Source: a virus. From it: a stretch of DNA of 44,584 nucleotides. The first letter of the stretch is position 1, and each line of letters starts with the position of its first letter. This document shows positions 1 to 9,932 of the stretch, piece after piece. A program made the position numbers and the translations under genes. The DNA is taken from positions 1 to 44,584 of the IMG/VR virus record IMGVR_UViG_3300043570_004735; one strand, written 5' to 3'. The notes beneath the pieces were generated by a model that saw nothing but the letters and a program-made list of their open reading frames with translations, searched no databases and was not told where the DNA came from.

Positions 1-49
1 CCAGCAATTACAATGTTAAGTTGTGTTTATAAGTTACAAACAATAGTAC

Positions 50-120
50 GTTCATAACTTCTGCGAAAAAACTTGTAAAAAAGTTTTTTTATGTCACAGA
101 AATTTAGTATATTAGCAGTA
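50..120 (+). promoter_or_regulatory. Composite promoter upstream of the RNase H gene
   Basis: The region contains GTTCATAACTT (50-60), an A-rich/T-rich hairpin ending in a T-run (67-90), ATGTC (91-95) and TATATTAGCAGTA (108-120). The ATGTC to TATATT spacing is 12 nt, the same as at 25203/25216, 28300/28313 and 31011/31024. The same 13-mer occurs before the sigma-factor gene at 28620. The start codon of the next gene lies 17 nt downstream. Confidence 0.6.
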
Positions 121-136
121 AGAAAAAGAAAAGGTT

Positions 137-1369
137 ATGAAATTTGGCAAACACACATTATTAATAGACGGTAACTACTTTGTATACAGTCGTTTATTCG
201 TCCTTCCAAGACCCAAAGCTGGAGAATCATTGGTTGGTACACCCGATAGTAAAGCTCAATTTATGCGTAAATTGGCAATTGACTTTGCATCAGAAATGCG
301 TAAACTACAAGGCATCGTAGATGAAGTCGTAGTCGCAGTTGACTCAAAATCATGGCGTAAAGATTTATACCCTGCAGAGGAATATAAAGGAACACGTGTT
401 CAAGACAATACAGTAGATTGGGATGGAGTTTATTCTACTTACAAAGAATTTACTGATACATTAGCACAATTTGGTGTTAAGATTCAAAAAACTAATGGTG
501 CTGAAGCAGATGACATCATCTATTCTTGGGCTGCAGAGTTAACAGATCGCGGTAAATCATGTATTATTTGGACTGGCGATAGAGACTTAGTTCAATTAGT
601 TGATTATTCTACATCAACAGATTCACATGTTCTATGGTATGATTCAGCTCGTAAGAGAATGTACACTTATGAAGGCTTTATTAAATCTTTAAGCTACAGA
701 GACTCTGAGCACATGACTGCAGATGACTTAATGTTTAACTTGGGTTCACCTACTATTATGGGATCAGATTCTATTAAGCAAAACATGGCTTCATGGATCG
801 ACTTTAATAAAATCTCTGTTGAAGAAATCAATTGTGATGAATACATGATGGCTAAATTATTACTTGGTGATAAGAGTGATAATATTGCTGCAGTAGTTAC
901 ATGGCAAAAACCAACCAAAACTGGTAAGGTTAGAAATTTCTCAGTCACCGAGCAACAAGCATACAAAGCTGTTGAACAATACAAGAAAGAAGCTGGTGAA
1001 TTTCACATCGAGGATATGTTCGTTACATCATGTGTTGATAATATTGTTGATATTGTATACAGAATTGTGGCACAAAGCAATAAGCCTGCCATTAAAAGTA
1101 GATTGTCAACAAATATGAGTTTGATGTTACTTCATAGTAACACTATCCCAGAAGGCATCCAGAATGCATGCTATAAACAGTGTACAGATTTATTAAGCGA
1201 AGAAAACAAAGCTGTCTATGAGACTCTGAGTGATTTCAAGAAGATCTTAAAAGATACGAACTATGTTAAAGATATAGTTCCGAGTTCAATGGATCCTTTT
1301 GCAATGTTAGATACTTCAAAAGAAACAAATGTAGCATCTGATGATAAAACTCAAAAGCAATTATTCTAA
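137..1369 (+). CDS. rnh: T4 RNase H / FEN-like 5'-3' exonuclease
   Basis: This is a flap-endonuclease-family protein like T4 RNase H, which removes RNA primers and 5' flaps during lagging-strand synthesis. Visible acidic metal-binding motifs are LLIDGNYF near the N-terminus, AVDSKSWRK and YKGTR around residues 68-85, EADDIIYSW near 123, GDRDLVQLV near 146 and LLGDKSDNI near 240. These match the order in T4 RNase H and other PIN-like 5' nucleases. At 410 aa it is about 100 aa longer than the T4 protein, mostly in a C-terminal extension. The next gene starts on its stop codon, so translational coupling is likely. Confidence 0.88.
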   Translation: MKFGKHTLLIDGNYFVYSRLFVLPRPKAGESLVGTPDSKAQFMRKLAIDFASEMRKLQGIVDEVVVAVDSKSWRKDLYPAEEYKGTRVQDNTVDWDGVYSTYKEFTDTLAQFGVKIQKTNGAEADDIIYSWAAELTDRGKSCIIWTGDRDLVQLVDYSTSTDSHVLWYDSARKRMYTYEGFIKSLSYRDSEHMTADDLMFNLGSPTIMGSDSIKQNMASWIDFNKISVEEINCDEYMMAKLLLGDKSDNIAAVVTWQKPTKTGKVRNFSVTEQQAYKAVEQYKKEAGEFHIEDMFVTSCVDNIVDIVYRIVAQSNKPAIKSRLSTNMSLMLLHSNTIPEGIQNACYKQCTDLLSEENKAVYETLSDFKKILKDTNYVKDIVPSSMDPFAMLDTSKETNVASDDKTQKQLF

Positions 1370-1794
1370 TGTTAGATGAAACTAAATTATTCGACTTTGT
1401 AAAAATCATGTTTACAAAGCATAAAGATTACGATCAACTAAAACAATACACAAAGAAGCGACATCAGTTTATGATTAATCGCTTCTTTGCAATTAAATTT
1501 CCAGAGAATGCACAAATGTTCAATGTCAATGGTATTGATGGAGCAGCAGTCGTAGATTCATGGGCCATGGTTGCCCGAAGATTTAAAAGCGTACCACCTT
1601 GGTTTTATACCAAGACCAAAAAATCTGAAACTGCTAAGACAAAAAAGGAATACATACCATCAGAGAAAGCTTTAGAATTGTATATGGCTCGTCATGAGTT
1701 TGGTAAGAGAGAATTAGAAGACATGAAGAAATTCTCACCAGCTGAATTATACAAAGATCTAGAGACAATAGATGAACAAATTAAAGTGTATTAA
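1369..1794 (+). CDS. Unknown 141-aa protein coupled to rnh
   Basis: I do not recognise this family. The protein is basic and rich in aromatic residues, with a central patch around VPPWFYTKTKK (residues 78-88) and a helical C-terminus. Its ATG overlaps the rnh stop codon and its own stop overlaps the next ATG, giving a tightly coupled three-gene set. By T4 synteny the genes after rnh serve late transcription or replication (dsbA, 33, 59, 32), but no sequence match to those is visible. Confidence 0.75.
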   Translation: MLDETKLFDFVKIMFTKHKDYDQLKQYTKKRHQFMINRFFAIKFPENAQMFNVNGIDGAAVVDSWAMVARRFKSVPPWFYTKTKKSETAKTKKEYIPSEKALELYMARHEFGKRELEDMKKFSPAELYKDLETIDEQIKVY

Positions 1795-2426
1795 TGTTTC
1801 GACCCGGACAAATAGCAGATGTAATTGATGTCATTGTTTTTAAATATAACTATATAGATAATCGACTTTTTAATCTATGTAAAAAACATGCATACAGAAA
1901 ATATGAGGATGGATCTATTGTAGTTTCAGCTCATACAATAAATGCTATTGTTGAAAAATACTTTGAAAAAGAATTGATCGCAGCATCTATGATGCCCGCT
2001 GATCAAGCCTATAAATCTGCTAACACCATCTATTTTATTGAAAAACTATTCGTAGAAATGCCCAATGTTAAATGGGTTAAAATGAATCTTAATAAAAATA
2101 GAATCTTTAGCAGAGTAATTGATCAGATTGAAATAGGTCCAACAATCAAATTCACCTTTAAAGTTATTCATTGTACTATAAAACTACATGAATTCTTTGA
2201 CGAAGAACAACTTAAAATTTTTAATAAGTATGTCGAGCCACTCGGCTTATTCAAAGACAAACCATATACTAGAATAAGAACTATAAAACTTCTAGAAGAA
2301 TTAGAATCGATGTTAGCAATGGATGCATTCGATGAAAATTCAGAAGTCCTAGTTTTATTCTTAGATCTATTTGACATGAAACTGGAATCTGACAATCCAG
2401 ATGTGCTTTTGGTAACCGACTATTAA
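1794..2426 (+). CDS. Unknown 210-aa protein
   Basis: No family recognised. It is a mixed helical protein, mildly acidic at the C-terminus, with no membrane segment or clear catalytic motif. It begins with a one-base overlap (TAATG) on the previous gene and ends 31 nt before the next start. A GATATATAA motif in that gap suggests a transcription unit boundary, so this is probably the last gene of the replication-linked unit. Confidence 0.72.
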   Translation: MFRPGQIADVIDVIVFKYNYIDNRLFNLCKKHAYRKYEDGSIVVSAHTINAIVEKYFEKELIAASMMPADQAYKSANTIYFIEKLFVEMPNVKWVKMNLNKNRIFSRVIDQIEIGPTIKFTFKVIHCTIKLHEFFDEEQLKIFNKYVEPLGLFKDKPYTRIRTIKLLEELESMLAMDAFDENSEVLVLFLDLFDMKLESDNPDVLLVTDY

Positions 2427-2430
2427 GTTG

Positions 2431-2440
2431 GATATATAAA
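2431..2440 (+). promoter_or_regulatory. GATATATA late-promoter-like motif
   Basis: GATATATAAA lies 27 nt before the TTG start at 2458. It is one of a series of such motifs in front of structural and accessory genes. Confidence 0.5.
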
Positions 2441-2457
2441 AGAAAGCACATAATCCT

Positions 2458-2868
2458 TTGAGAAAACTATTCGGTAATTTCGGTAAAAGAGAAGGTTTAG
2501 TTTATTTAGTCGTATTTTTTTGGATTCTGATGGGAGCATACGGAGTTTGGAAAGAGGCTAGTTTAGTAGATCTTGCAGCGTATTTCGGTTCATTAACCGC
2601 GTATGTTGCCACCTATATTTGGGCAGAATCAAAGCGGCCAAGTACAAAAACTGCTATTATAAAAGCTGGTCCATCTTCTAGAAGAGAAGTCATGATATAT
2701 GTAGTAGTAGCTTTGTGGGCAATTGCTGGTGGTGTTGCTATATGGTTTAAGTCAAGTTTAAATGATTTAGCTGTTTACTTCGTTTCACTGACTGGATTTG
2801 TTGCTAGTTGGATTGCTGGTGAAGTTTACAAACCACAAGACGATGTTAATAAAAACATAGAAGAATAA
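2458..2868 (+). CDS. Membrane protein with internal duplication
   Basis: This 136-aa protein starts with TTG; no ATG upstream gives a better reading. It consists of two homologous halves: residues about 13-57 and 73-117 share the pattern Y-x-V-x-x-x-W-x-x-x-G-x-x-x-x-x-K-x-S-x-x-D-L-A-x-Y-F-x-S-L-T. Each half holds two hydrophobic helices, so four membrane segments are predicted. A holin or a virion membrane protein is possible; neither is shown. It overlaps the next ATG by one base and lies just before virion genes. Confidence 0.72.
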   Translation: MRKLFGNFGKREGLVYLVVFFWILMGAYGVWKEASLVDLAAYFGSLTAYVATYIWAESKRPSTKTAIIKAGPSSRREVMIYVVVALWAIAGGVAIWFKSSLNDLAVYFVSLTGFVASWIAGEVYKPQDDVNKNIEE

Positions 2869-4811
2869 TGGTAAAAGGTAATGTAGCCAATGAACTAGGT
2901 GATAAAATCATTATATCTTTGATTGAGCCATATAATGGCGTTGTTAAAGTATTAGGTTATGAAATTGTGGCTGGAGTTAGAGGAAATTTAACACCAGGAA
3001 AGGTTACTATTGAAGCATTTTCAGATAGAGTAACTGGTTATAGAACTCGTTTTAATACTACTTTTAATGATGGTGACAAAATTATCATTGGTAATATAGA
3101 ATATGAGATTGACACAGTAGACGATGATAATACTTTAATTTTGACAACTACACCAATGGTAAGTGGTCAATTAGTAAATTATTATAAGCCAGTTAACATA
3201 AATAACTATTTAAGTTATGAATTTAGATGGAGTCAAAGTAACGATCAATATAGTGAATTTAGAGAGCTGAATTTAGATAACAATTTTAACGATTTGTTAT
3301 TTTTAGAATTTGATGCTTTTAAACCACTATGGATTGATATTAAAGGATCAATTGAAGCTCTTTCAACATCTAATGAAATTCATATCTTATCAGTTACATT
3401 CTCATTAGAGACTGAAGATGGTTTGATCGACGCGTGTCCTCAATTTTGTGGAGTATGCGATCCTTATGTTTCGGTTGGTTGTGCAAACATCAGAGTAGAT
3501 TGTGTTTTACCTGAAAACTTATTTAATCCATACGCTTTAAATAAAGCTGATAATGTTTATAAGCAATTAAACATGATGGCTAATGATATTTTTGGCCACC
3601 AAACTAGATATTACAGAACAGAACCCGATCAAAGAACAAAGGACGTTATATTAATGGAATATTCATTGTATAATGTTGTCGAAGAAGGTTTGCTTAAAAT
3701 CATGGTACCTGGCAATAAAATGCCAACTCGTGAATTTAATTACAACATCTTTGGTATGGAATTTGATGATTTCGAAGTTCATATTGTTGATGAGCATTTC
3801 AAAAAAGTATTTGGACAAAAAACTAGTCCTCATGCCAAAGACTACTTATTTTTCCCATTGATCAATAGAGTTTATGAAATTGTATCTGTTAGTTTAGCAG
3901 ATGAATTTAATATGAACACTACATATTGGAGAGTAATGCTTCGTAAATATGAAAATCATTCAGCTACTATTAAGAATACACCAGATGAGATGTTATCAGA
4001 TCTTATAGTTGGAGTTGAAGATATTTTTGGAGAAGAAATTCAAAATGAGTTTGAAAAAGTTACCAAGCCACAACAATACAGAACTGTTAACAGACAATAT
4101 GCTGATGGTGTTAGAATTTTCACAAACAAGTATATCAAAATAGTTGACGAGACTATTAATAACAGATGGACAATGGTTTCCAGAAACTGTTATAATCTTA
4201 CTGAGATAAATGTTAATGATGATGCTGTTGTTTATGCAGCGCCAGCAAATTTATCAGCAAAAGATTCGTTAGCTTTTACAACATGGTTTAAACCTAAGTT
4301 TCCAATAACTGACACGACCGATTATTATTTAATCAACGGAAGTTATGTGGACACTGGATTTGATGTTATAATGAACTCAACTGCTGTTAAAGTTAATATT
4401 AATGGTTTAGAATATACACACAATCATGGCATGTTATTAGATCAACAATCTTGGTACTCAATGGTTGTAAATATTAATAATGAATTTAGTGAACTTTCAG
4501 TTTATATCTACAAACTTTATCGCCAAGAAAATTACACTACGCCACAAGCTGATGATAATTCTTTACAGATGATGATGAAATGGGTAACTCCAATTCACCA
4601 CTTGGCAATATGGACTACAAACGATTCCATGTACAGATTAGTTGGTACTAAGTTTTGGTTAACAAATATTAGAATATTTAATAGAATTATAGAAGAAGAA
4701 CAACACTCTAACGTCTTAAATCAATATGTAGTTAGAGATGCTGATAAAGTTATTGTAACTGATAACGCCATACCGTCATCTACGTTAGTTAAATTGAAAA
4801 ACGCTAGATAA
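2868..4811 (+). CDS. Large virion structural protein with LamG-like C-terminus
   Basis: This 647-aa beta-rich protein lies directly upstream of the terminase genes, where T4 has its neck genes 13-15. It may be a neck, collar or baseplate-associated protein; the exact role is not recognised. A Cys-rich stretch (DACPQFCGVCDPY and VGCANIRVDC, about residues 185-212) could bind a metal or form disulfides. Residues about 450-620 read like a concanavalin/LamG jelly roll (DSLAFTTWFKPKF, then WYSMVVNI, then FWLTNIRIFNRII), often used for glycan binding. Confidence 0.72.
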   Translation: MVKGNVANELGDKIIISLIEPYNGVVKVLGYEIVAGVRGNLTPGKVTIEAFSDRVTGYRTRFNTTFNDGDKIIIGNIEYEIDTVDDDNTLILTTTPMVSGQLVNYYKPVNINNYLSYEFRWSQSNDQYSEFRELNLDNNFNDLLFLEFDAFKPLWIDIKGSIEALSTSNEIHILSVTFSLETEDGLIDACPQFCGVCDPYVSVGCANIRVDCVLPENLFNPYALNKADNVYKQLNMMANDIFGHQTRYYRTEPDQRTKDVILMEYSLYNVVEEGLLKIMVPGNKMPTREFNYNIFGMEFDDFEVHIVDEHFKKVFGQKTSPHAKDYLFFPLINRVYEIVSVSLADEFNMNTTYWRVMLRKYENHSATIKNTPDEMLSDLIVGVEDIFGEEIQNEFEKVTKPQQYRTVNRQYADGVRIFTNKYIKIVDETINNRWTMVSRNCYNLTEINVNDDAVVYAAPANLSAKDSLAFTTWFKPKFPITDTTDYYLINGSYVDTGFDVIMNSTAVKVNINGLEYTHNHGMLLDQQSWYSMVVNINNEFSELSVYIYKLYRQENYTTPQADDNSLQMMMKWVTPIHHLAIWTTNDSMYRLVGTKFWLTNIRIFNRIIEEEQHSNVLNQYVVRDADKVIVTDNAIPSSTLVKLKNAR

Positions 4812-4819
4812 CGCTCGGC

Positions 4820-4830
4820 GATATATAAAG
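4820..4830 (+). promoter_or_regulatory. GATATATA late-promoter-like motif
   Basis: GATATATAAAG lies 30 nt before the terminase small-subunit ATG. Confidence 0.5.
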
Positions 4831-4849
4831 CAGCAATAATACATTACTT

Positions 4850-5518
4850 ATGTCAAAATCCATGAAGGACCAAGCCGACGAAATACGTCGCGAACTTGAA
4901 GATTTAATAGGCCCAGATGAAAGTTTAGATCTTGTCAAAGATCCAGAACTTCCAGCATTAAGACCAACTAGCGGAACAAATTACGCGGAGTTGAAGGGCA
5001 GTGCAGAAAAGAAGGCGAAGAAGACAATAGAATCTTTAATGAAATTCTATTTGGATCAAGACTTAATCGATAATAACGAATACGTTAAAGCAAAACAAAA
5101 GATGGACGAAATGACAATGAGTTCATTAGTGTATCAATTGCAAGCTGGTGAAAAGGCATTAACTACTCTTTTGGAAACTATCGATGGTGGAGAACTTTCA
5201 CCAAGAATGTTTGAGGTACTTGCTACCCTACAGAAATCAATGTTAGATATTATCAAATCTCAAACAATGTATTTGATGGCAGCCGAAGAATCAGTTAAAA
5301 GAATCTCAAGAGACGCTGAGCTATTTCACCAAAAAACTAATAAACAGATTACAGATGGAGGTGCTCCAATTTCAACAGAAGGTGCATCAGTTCAAAGAGG
5401 CACAAAAGATCTTATGCGAGCAATTGCTGAAGGTATGAAAGCCGAAATTGAGGATGTAACTGCTGAACCAATAGAACCTGAAATCGATCAAATAGATTTA
5501 GATCAAGACGATGAGTGA
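4850..5518 (+). CDS. 16: Terminase small subunit (T4 gp16-like)
   Basis: It would form the ring that recognises DNA and regulates the packaging motor. At 222 aa it is longer than T4 gp16 (164 aa). The central helical region (about residues 55-160) has the T4-like pattern LIDNNEYVKAKQKMDEMT followed by a leucine-rich helix and SPRMFEVLATLQKSMLDI, which fits the oligomerisation core. The N- and C-terminal tails are acidic and probably flexible. It overlaps the large-subunit gene by 8 nt, the usual 16-17 order. Confidence 0.82.
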   Translation: MSKSMKDQADEIRRELEDLIGPDESLDLVKDPELPALRPTSGTNYAELKGSAEKKAKKTIESLMKFYLDQDLIDNNEYVKAKQKMDEMTMSSLVYQLQAGEKALTTLLETIDGGELSPRMFEVLATLQKSMLDIIKSQTMYLMAAEESVKRISRDAELFHQKTNKQITDGGAPISTEGASVQRGTKDLMRAIAEGMKAEIEDVTAEPIEPEIDQIDLDQDDE

Positions 5519-7343
5519 TTACGTAGGAGATAATAGGTGGATAAAAAGCGACAGTGAAAGTGATGTAGATTCGTCACGTGTTGTTTGGTCCACTAAAGCT
5601 ATCAATGAATTGATATTAGCGATGGATATGGGTTACAAACCCAAAATCGCAATGCCGTTCTATGAAGGTAGACAACATCTTCGTAGAGGTAATATTGTAT
5701 TCGAATACACTGAAGAAGAACTAATTGAATTAGCAAAATGCGCAAGAGATATTGTTTACTTTGCTGAGAAATATGCTGTTGTAATGACAGATGAAGGTAT
5801 TCAAAAAGTAAAACTTCGTGATTACCAAAAAGAAATGCTGAGAAATTATCAGCACAATCGTTTTAATATAGTACTTGCGGCTCGTCAGATTGGTAAAACA
5901 GTTACCTCGGCTATTTTTGTTGCATGGTATCTAATTTTCAACATTGATAAGAATGCATTATTATTAGCTAACAAAGCAGATACTACTAAAGAGATTATTG
6001 ACAAGACTAAAGTTGTAATTGAGAACATGCCATTCTTTTTAAAGCCTGGTATTCACAAATATGACGTTATGAATATGAAGCTTGATAATGGTTGTCGTTT
6101 GATTGGTCAATCAACAACTGCAAAATCAGGTATTGGTTTTACCATTCACTTACTATTCTTGGATGAGTTTGCCCACATTCCACCAAATATTGTAGATCCA
6201 TTCTATGAAAACGTTTATCCTACGTTATCTTCATCCAAGGTATCCAGGATTATTATTACGTCGACACCAAATGGATTTAATAAGTTCTATGAAATTTATT
6301 CTGGAGCTGATTCAGGTCAAAACGAATACAAACCATTTAGAGTTGATTGGTGGCAAGTACCAGGCAGAGATGATGCATGGTATAAACGTGAACTTAAAAA
6401 CTTAGGTTCTGAAGAGGCATTTAATCGACAATATGGTAATGAGTTTGTTAGCTCAAGTTCATTATTATTAGATCCTCAAGAAATGAAGGTCCTAAGAAAA
6501 CGCATGAAGAAATTCGAGCCTGTTGAATTAGATGACTTTGATAATATTCATATCGATGTAAGTAAGCACTTATTTTTCGATCCAGCGTTTGATATTGAAA
6601 CAGCCAAAGATGAAAATAATTATTGGCTATTTTCAATTGATATTGCAGAAGGAAATGGAGGAGATTACTCAGTGATTAATATTTTTAAAGTTGATCCAAT
6701 GAGCAAAAAAGAAATTGAAAATGTAGTTAGCCCTGGTGCTATGTATGATTTCTTTAAACTCAAACAAATTGGTGTCTTTAGATCAAATGAACATCCTATT
6801 GAGGATTTTGCCAAGATCTTATACACATTAAGTATTGATGTTTTCAATGCCGAAAATACAAAATTAATTATAGAATACAATACATACGGATCTATTCTTA
6901 TCAAATATTTGCAAACAGTTTTCCCACAAAGAAATGACTTTGACGAAGAAATGATACTTAGATTCAAACACAGACATGATAGTAATGCTTTAAAACCTGG
7001 AATTAAAGTAAAATCAGATAATAAACCAATTTTCTGTCAGAACTTTAAAAAATTATTCTCAATGAATCGCATAGAAACAAGAGAATGGTTTACAGCAAAA
7101 GAAGCATCGGTCTTTGGTAAGCTTAAAAATGGCAGTTATGGTGCTCAGATGGGCCACGATGATACTATTATGACAGCTATTACAGCTACTGAATTCTTTG
7201 GAACTACAGACTATGCAGATTTTGTGGAAGAATTATTGGACGTAATAGATCCAACTCTGCACGATCACATGGAAACTGTGTTATATAAGGATGTAGAAGA
7301 CGCTGGTGACCTTCAATATGATATTTACGATTTATTGAAATAA
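5511..7343 (+). CDS. 17: Terminase large subunit (T4 gp17-like)
   Basis: This is the ATPase and nuclease of the head-packaging motor; 610 aa matches T4 gp17. Walker A is ARQIGKT at about residues 124-130, and Walker B LLFLDEF near 214-220 carries the catalytic Glu. A coupling motif, TSTPNG, follows. The RNase-H-fold nuclease has SIDIAEGNGGDYS near 375, IIEYNTYGS near 450 and GHDDTIMT near 546, giving the expected acidic metal ligands. All motor and nuclease motifs look intact. Confidence 0.97.
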   Translation: MSDYVGDNRWIKSDSESDVDSSRVVWSTKAINELILAMDMGYKPKIAMPFYEGRQHLRRGNIVFEYTEEELIELAKCARDIVYFAEKYAVVMTDEGIQKVKLRDYQKEMLRNYQHNRFNIVLAARQIGKTVTSAIFVAWYLIFNIDKNALLLANKADTTKEIIDKTKVVIENMPFFLKPGIHKYDVMNMKLDNGCRLIGQSTTAKSGIGFTIHLLFLDEFAHIPPNIVDPFYENVYPTLSSSKVSRIIITSTPNGFNKFYEIYSGADSGQNEYKPFRVDWWQVPGRDDAWYKRELKNLGSEEAFNRQYGNEFVSSSSLLLDPQEMKVLRKRMKKFEPVELDDFDNIHIDVSKHLFFDPAFDIETAKDENNYWLFSIDIAEGNGGDYSVINIFKVDPMSKKEIENVVSPGAMYDFFKLKQIGVFRSNEHPIEDFAKILYTLSIDVFNAENTKLIIEYNTYGSILIKYLQTVFPQRNDFDEEMILRFKHRHDSNALKPGIKVKSDNKPIFCQNFKKLFSMNRIETREWFTAKEASVFGKLKNGSYGAQMGHDDTIMTAITATEFFGTTDYADFVEELLDVIDPTLHDHMETVLYKDVEDAGDLQYDIYDLLK

Positions 7344-7358
7344 AACCAAAGTCGAACA

Positions 7359-7369
7359 GATATATAGAT
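7359..7369 (+). promoter_or_regulatory. GATATATA late-promoter-like motif
   Basis: GATATATAGAT lies 41 nt before the tail-sheath ATG, in the 56-nt gap after the terminase gene. Confidence 0.5.
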
Positions 7370-7399
7370 AAAATACTAAAAAATAAATAGTCTAAAATC

Positions 7400-9910
7400 A
7401 TGGCACTTAGTCCACAATTATTACAATTTAAGAGCTCAGGCGTATATCGCTTAGAATTCGATAAGTCTCAGACTGTTAACATTCCTGCAGAAACAATCAG
7501 ATTGATTGTTGGTCACTCTAAAAAAGGACCATTCAATACTCCGACTTTCGTAGAAGACGTTGCACAGTTTACAAACATCTACGGAAGTATTGATTCTTCT
7601 TTAGAGAAAAAAGGAATGTATTTTCATAGATCAGCTCTTGCAGCTTTACAAAGAGGTCCAATTTTGGCTCTTAACTTAGCAGCAATGGATGCGGGTGATA
7701 CAGTTAACGGTATTAGTTTACCAACATGTGCCTCTGCAAATCTAGTAGCAACACCAGTTACTCCATCTTACATAGATGTACATAACACTGATAAATTTTG
7801 GTTCCCTAATTCAGACATCGCTGTACAAAACGAAATTCAATTTGCAAATGCTGATAGAGTTTTAAACTTTGTTAATCTTAAAGGTGAAAACATTTCAGTT
7901 ATTGTTAAGCAATCAGCAAATACAGCTGGTTTTGAAGTTAAAGCTTCAGAATGGTTTGGATTTAACAACGTACCATCTTATATTTCTCCTGATGATTTCA
8001 TCTCTGATTTCATGGTAGACGTTTATGTTTTCGCTGGTAAATACGATGCAGCTGCATTAGACGTAGATCCAGTTTTTGGTTCTTACTTTAAAAAGGATGC
8101 TACTATATCAGGTACTACATACGGTTTAGATAAAGATCAATTAAATGCATTTGCTAACTTAAAGCAAGTAAGCTTAGTTGCACAATACACTGGTTCTTTA
8201 TTACCAAACTTTACAGATCAAGAAGGTAGAAACTTAAATATCGAAACTCTTATCAACTTAGAATCTTCTAGAACAGGTTTATTCTGTATTCTTAATGAAG
8301 CCGCAATTGAAGAAAACGATACTATGAATGCTTTAGATATTGTTGGTCATGATTATAATGCTGGTTATACAATTCTTTCTTATTCAGAAGAAGAAACTAC
8401 CAGCAGAGAAGTTACTTTAGCAGGTACAGTTGATGAAATTAGTTCTAACGTATTTGAATATGATTTGAATTACTATAATTCAACATCCGTTAATACAGGT
8501 ACACCTTCTGCAACAGCAAATCAATTAGTTATCGCTGGTGCAACCGTGGCTTCGACTTTCCTAGGAAAATATGTTAAGTTAAGTAATGGTTCATTTACTC
8601 CCGTACTTACTTCAACATTAACTAACGCAGGTGCTGATACAACTATTACTTTTGTTGGTACATTATTACCAGCAGACGTACTTGTACCAAAAGCTTATAC
8701 TCCAGCTGTTTATACAAATGATTTAGCAAAAGGAATGTATGTTCCTGCTGATGCATCTGGAAGAATGGCTAAAATTACTAGAATTACTACTACATCCACA
8801 GCTAACTTATTACAAGTTACTACAAGTGAAGCTTATGATTTTGGTGTAACACCAAAAGCTTACAAATCATTTGAATCAAACGCAAGCATTTACTTAGTAC
8901 ATAACTTAGATAAATTTGTAGCTCCAGTATTAACTATTAAAGAATGTTTAGATACTTTAGTAGGTACTAAATTAAAAGATGCTTTGGTAGACAAAGACAA
9001 TATTACTTTCAGATACATCGTTGACACTTTCGGTTCTTACGAAGCTGCAAACGGTTTATTAAACAAATATCAATTATCATCTTTAGCAAAAGACAGACAA
9101 AATGCTTCGGCTATTTTGAATGCTCCAATGGTTAAAGAATTTAAAATGTCAGTTGATCCTTCTTTCGTAGATATGGATGGCAATTTTGAATCTAACTACG
9201 TAAAAGACGGTGGTAATTTAGCTTTAAATCCAACTTCAATTTACGCAATGCCTGATATTACTACAGGATCTAACTACGGATTCTGGTATGGTCCAGGTGT
9301 TAACGTTAGAGAAAACGGTAAGAATTTAGTTATTCCACCAGCAGCATACGTTTCTAATAACTATATCGCTAAGTACTCTGCAGATTTACCTTGGTCAATC
9401 GTTGCAGGTCCAAGAAGAGGTATTGTAAGTGGTCCTGGAGTTGTAGGTGCAGAATATGCATTCGACAAAAAAGACAGAGATAATTTAGAGCCATTCGGTA
9501 TCAATCCAATTGTATTCCAAAGAGGATCTGGATTAGTTATCACTGGTAATAAAACTGGTCAGCAAAACATTAAATCAGCACTTTCATCTGCTCATGTTAG
9601 AGAAGTATTGATTTACATCCAAGACGGATTAGCTGCGATTTTGAAAAACTATGTATTTGAGTTTAACACAGCTCAAACTAGATTAGAGATCAAAACGTTG
9701 GCAGATTCATTCATGGAATCAGTTAAATCTGACACTGGTGTTTACGAATACAAGAATATCATGGACTCAACTAACAATACAAACGAAGTTATCGATTCAA
9801 ACATCGGTATTCTTGACACTTTTGTTGAACCAGTTAAAGGTCTAGAAATTGTTGTAAGTAGAACTACAGTATTAAATACTGGAGAAATCGCAACAGGAAA
9901 CTTTTCATAA
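7400..9910 (+). CDS. 18: Contractile tail sheath protein (gp18-like)
   Basis: The protein forms the contractile outer tube of the myovirus tail. The N-terminal region (SPQLLQFKSSGVYRLEFD, then IRLIVGHSKKGPFNTP) and the C-terminal core (AYVSNNYIAKYSADLPW, then GPRRGIVSG, NPIVFQRGSGLVI, SSAHVREVLIYIQDGL) match the conserved sheath fold. At 836 aa it exceeds T4 gp18 (659 aa). The extra mass is a Ser/Thr-rich mid-region insertion (about residues 330-510) that probably makes surface domains. The tube gene follows 22 nt later. Confidence 0.95.
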   Translation: MALSPQLLQFKSSGVYRLEFDKSQTVNIPAETIRLIVGHSKKGPFNTPTFVEDVAQFTNIYGSIDSSLEKKGMYFHRSALAALQRGPILALNLAAMDAGDTVNGISLPTCASANLVATPVTPSYIDVHNTDKFWFPNSDIAVQNEIQFANADRVLNFVNLKGENISVIVKQSANTAGFEVKASEWFGFNNVPSYISPDDFISDFMVDVYVFAGKYDAAALDVDPVFGSYFKKDATISGTTYGLDKDQLNAFANLKQVSLVAQYTGSLLPNFTDQEGRNLNIETLINLESSRTGLFCILNEAAIEENDTMNALDIVGHDYNAGYTILSYSEEETTSREVTLAGTVDEISSNVFEYDLNYYNSTSVNTGTPSATANQLVIAGATVASTFLGKYVKLSNGSFTPVLTSTLTNAGADTTITFVGTLLPADVLVPKAYTPAVYTNDLAKGMYVPADASGRMAKITRITTTSTANLLQVTTSEAYDFGVTPKAYKSFESNASIYLVHNLDKFVAPVLTIKECLDTLVGTKLKDALVDKDNITFRYIVDTFGSYEAANGLLNKYQLSSLAKDRQNASAILNAPMVKEFKMSVDPSFVDMDGNFESNYVKDGGNLALNPTSIYAMPDITTGSNYGFWYGPGVNVRENGKNLVIPPAAYVSNNYIAKYSADLPWSIVAGPRRGIVSGPGVVGAEYAFDKKDRDNLEPFGINPIVFQRGSGLVITGNKTGQQNIKSALSSAHVREVLIYIQDGLAAILKNYVFEFNTAQTRLEIKTLADSFMESVKSDTGVYEYKNIMDSTNNTNEVIDSNIGILDTFVEPVKGLEIVVSRTTVLNTGEIATGNFS

Positions 9911-9932
9911 AATAAAATAAAAGCAATATACG

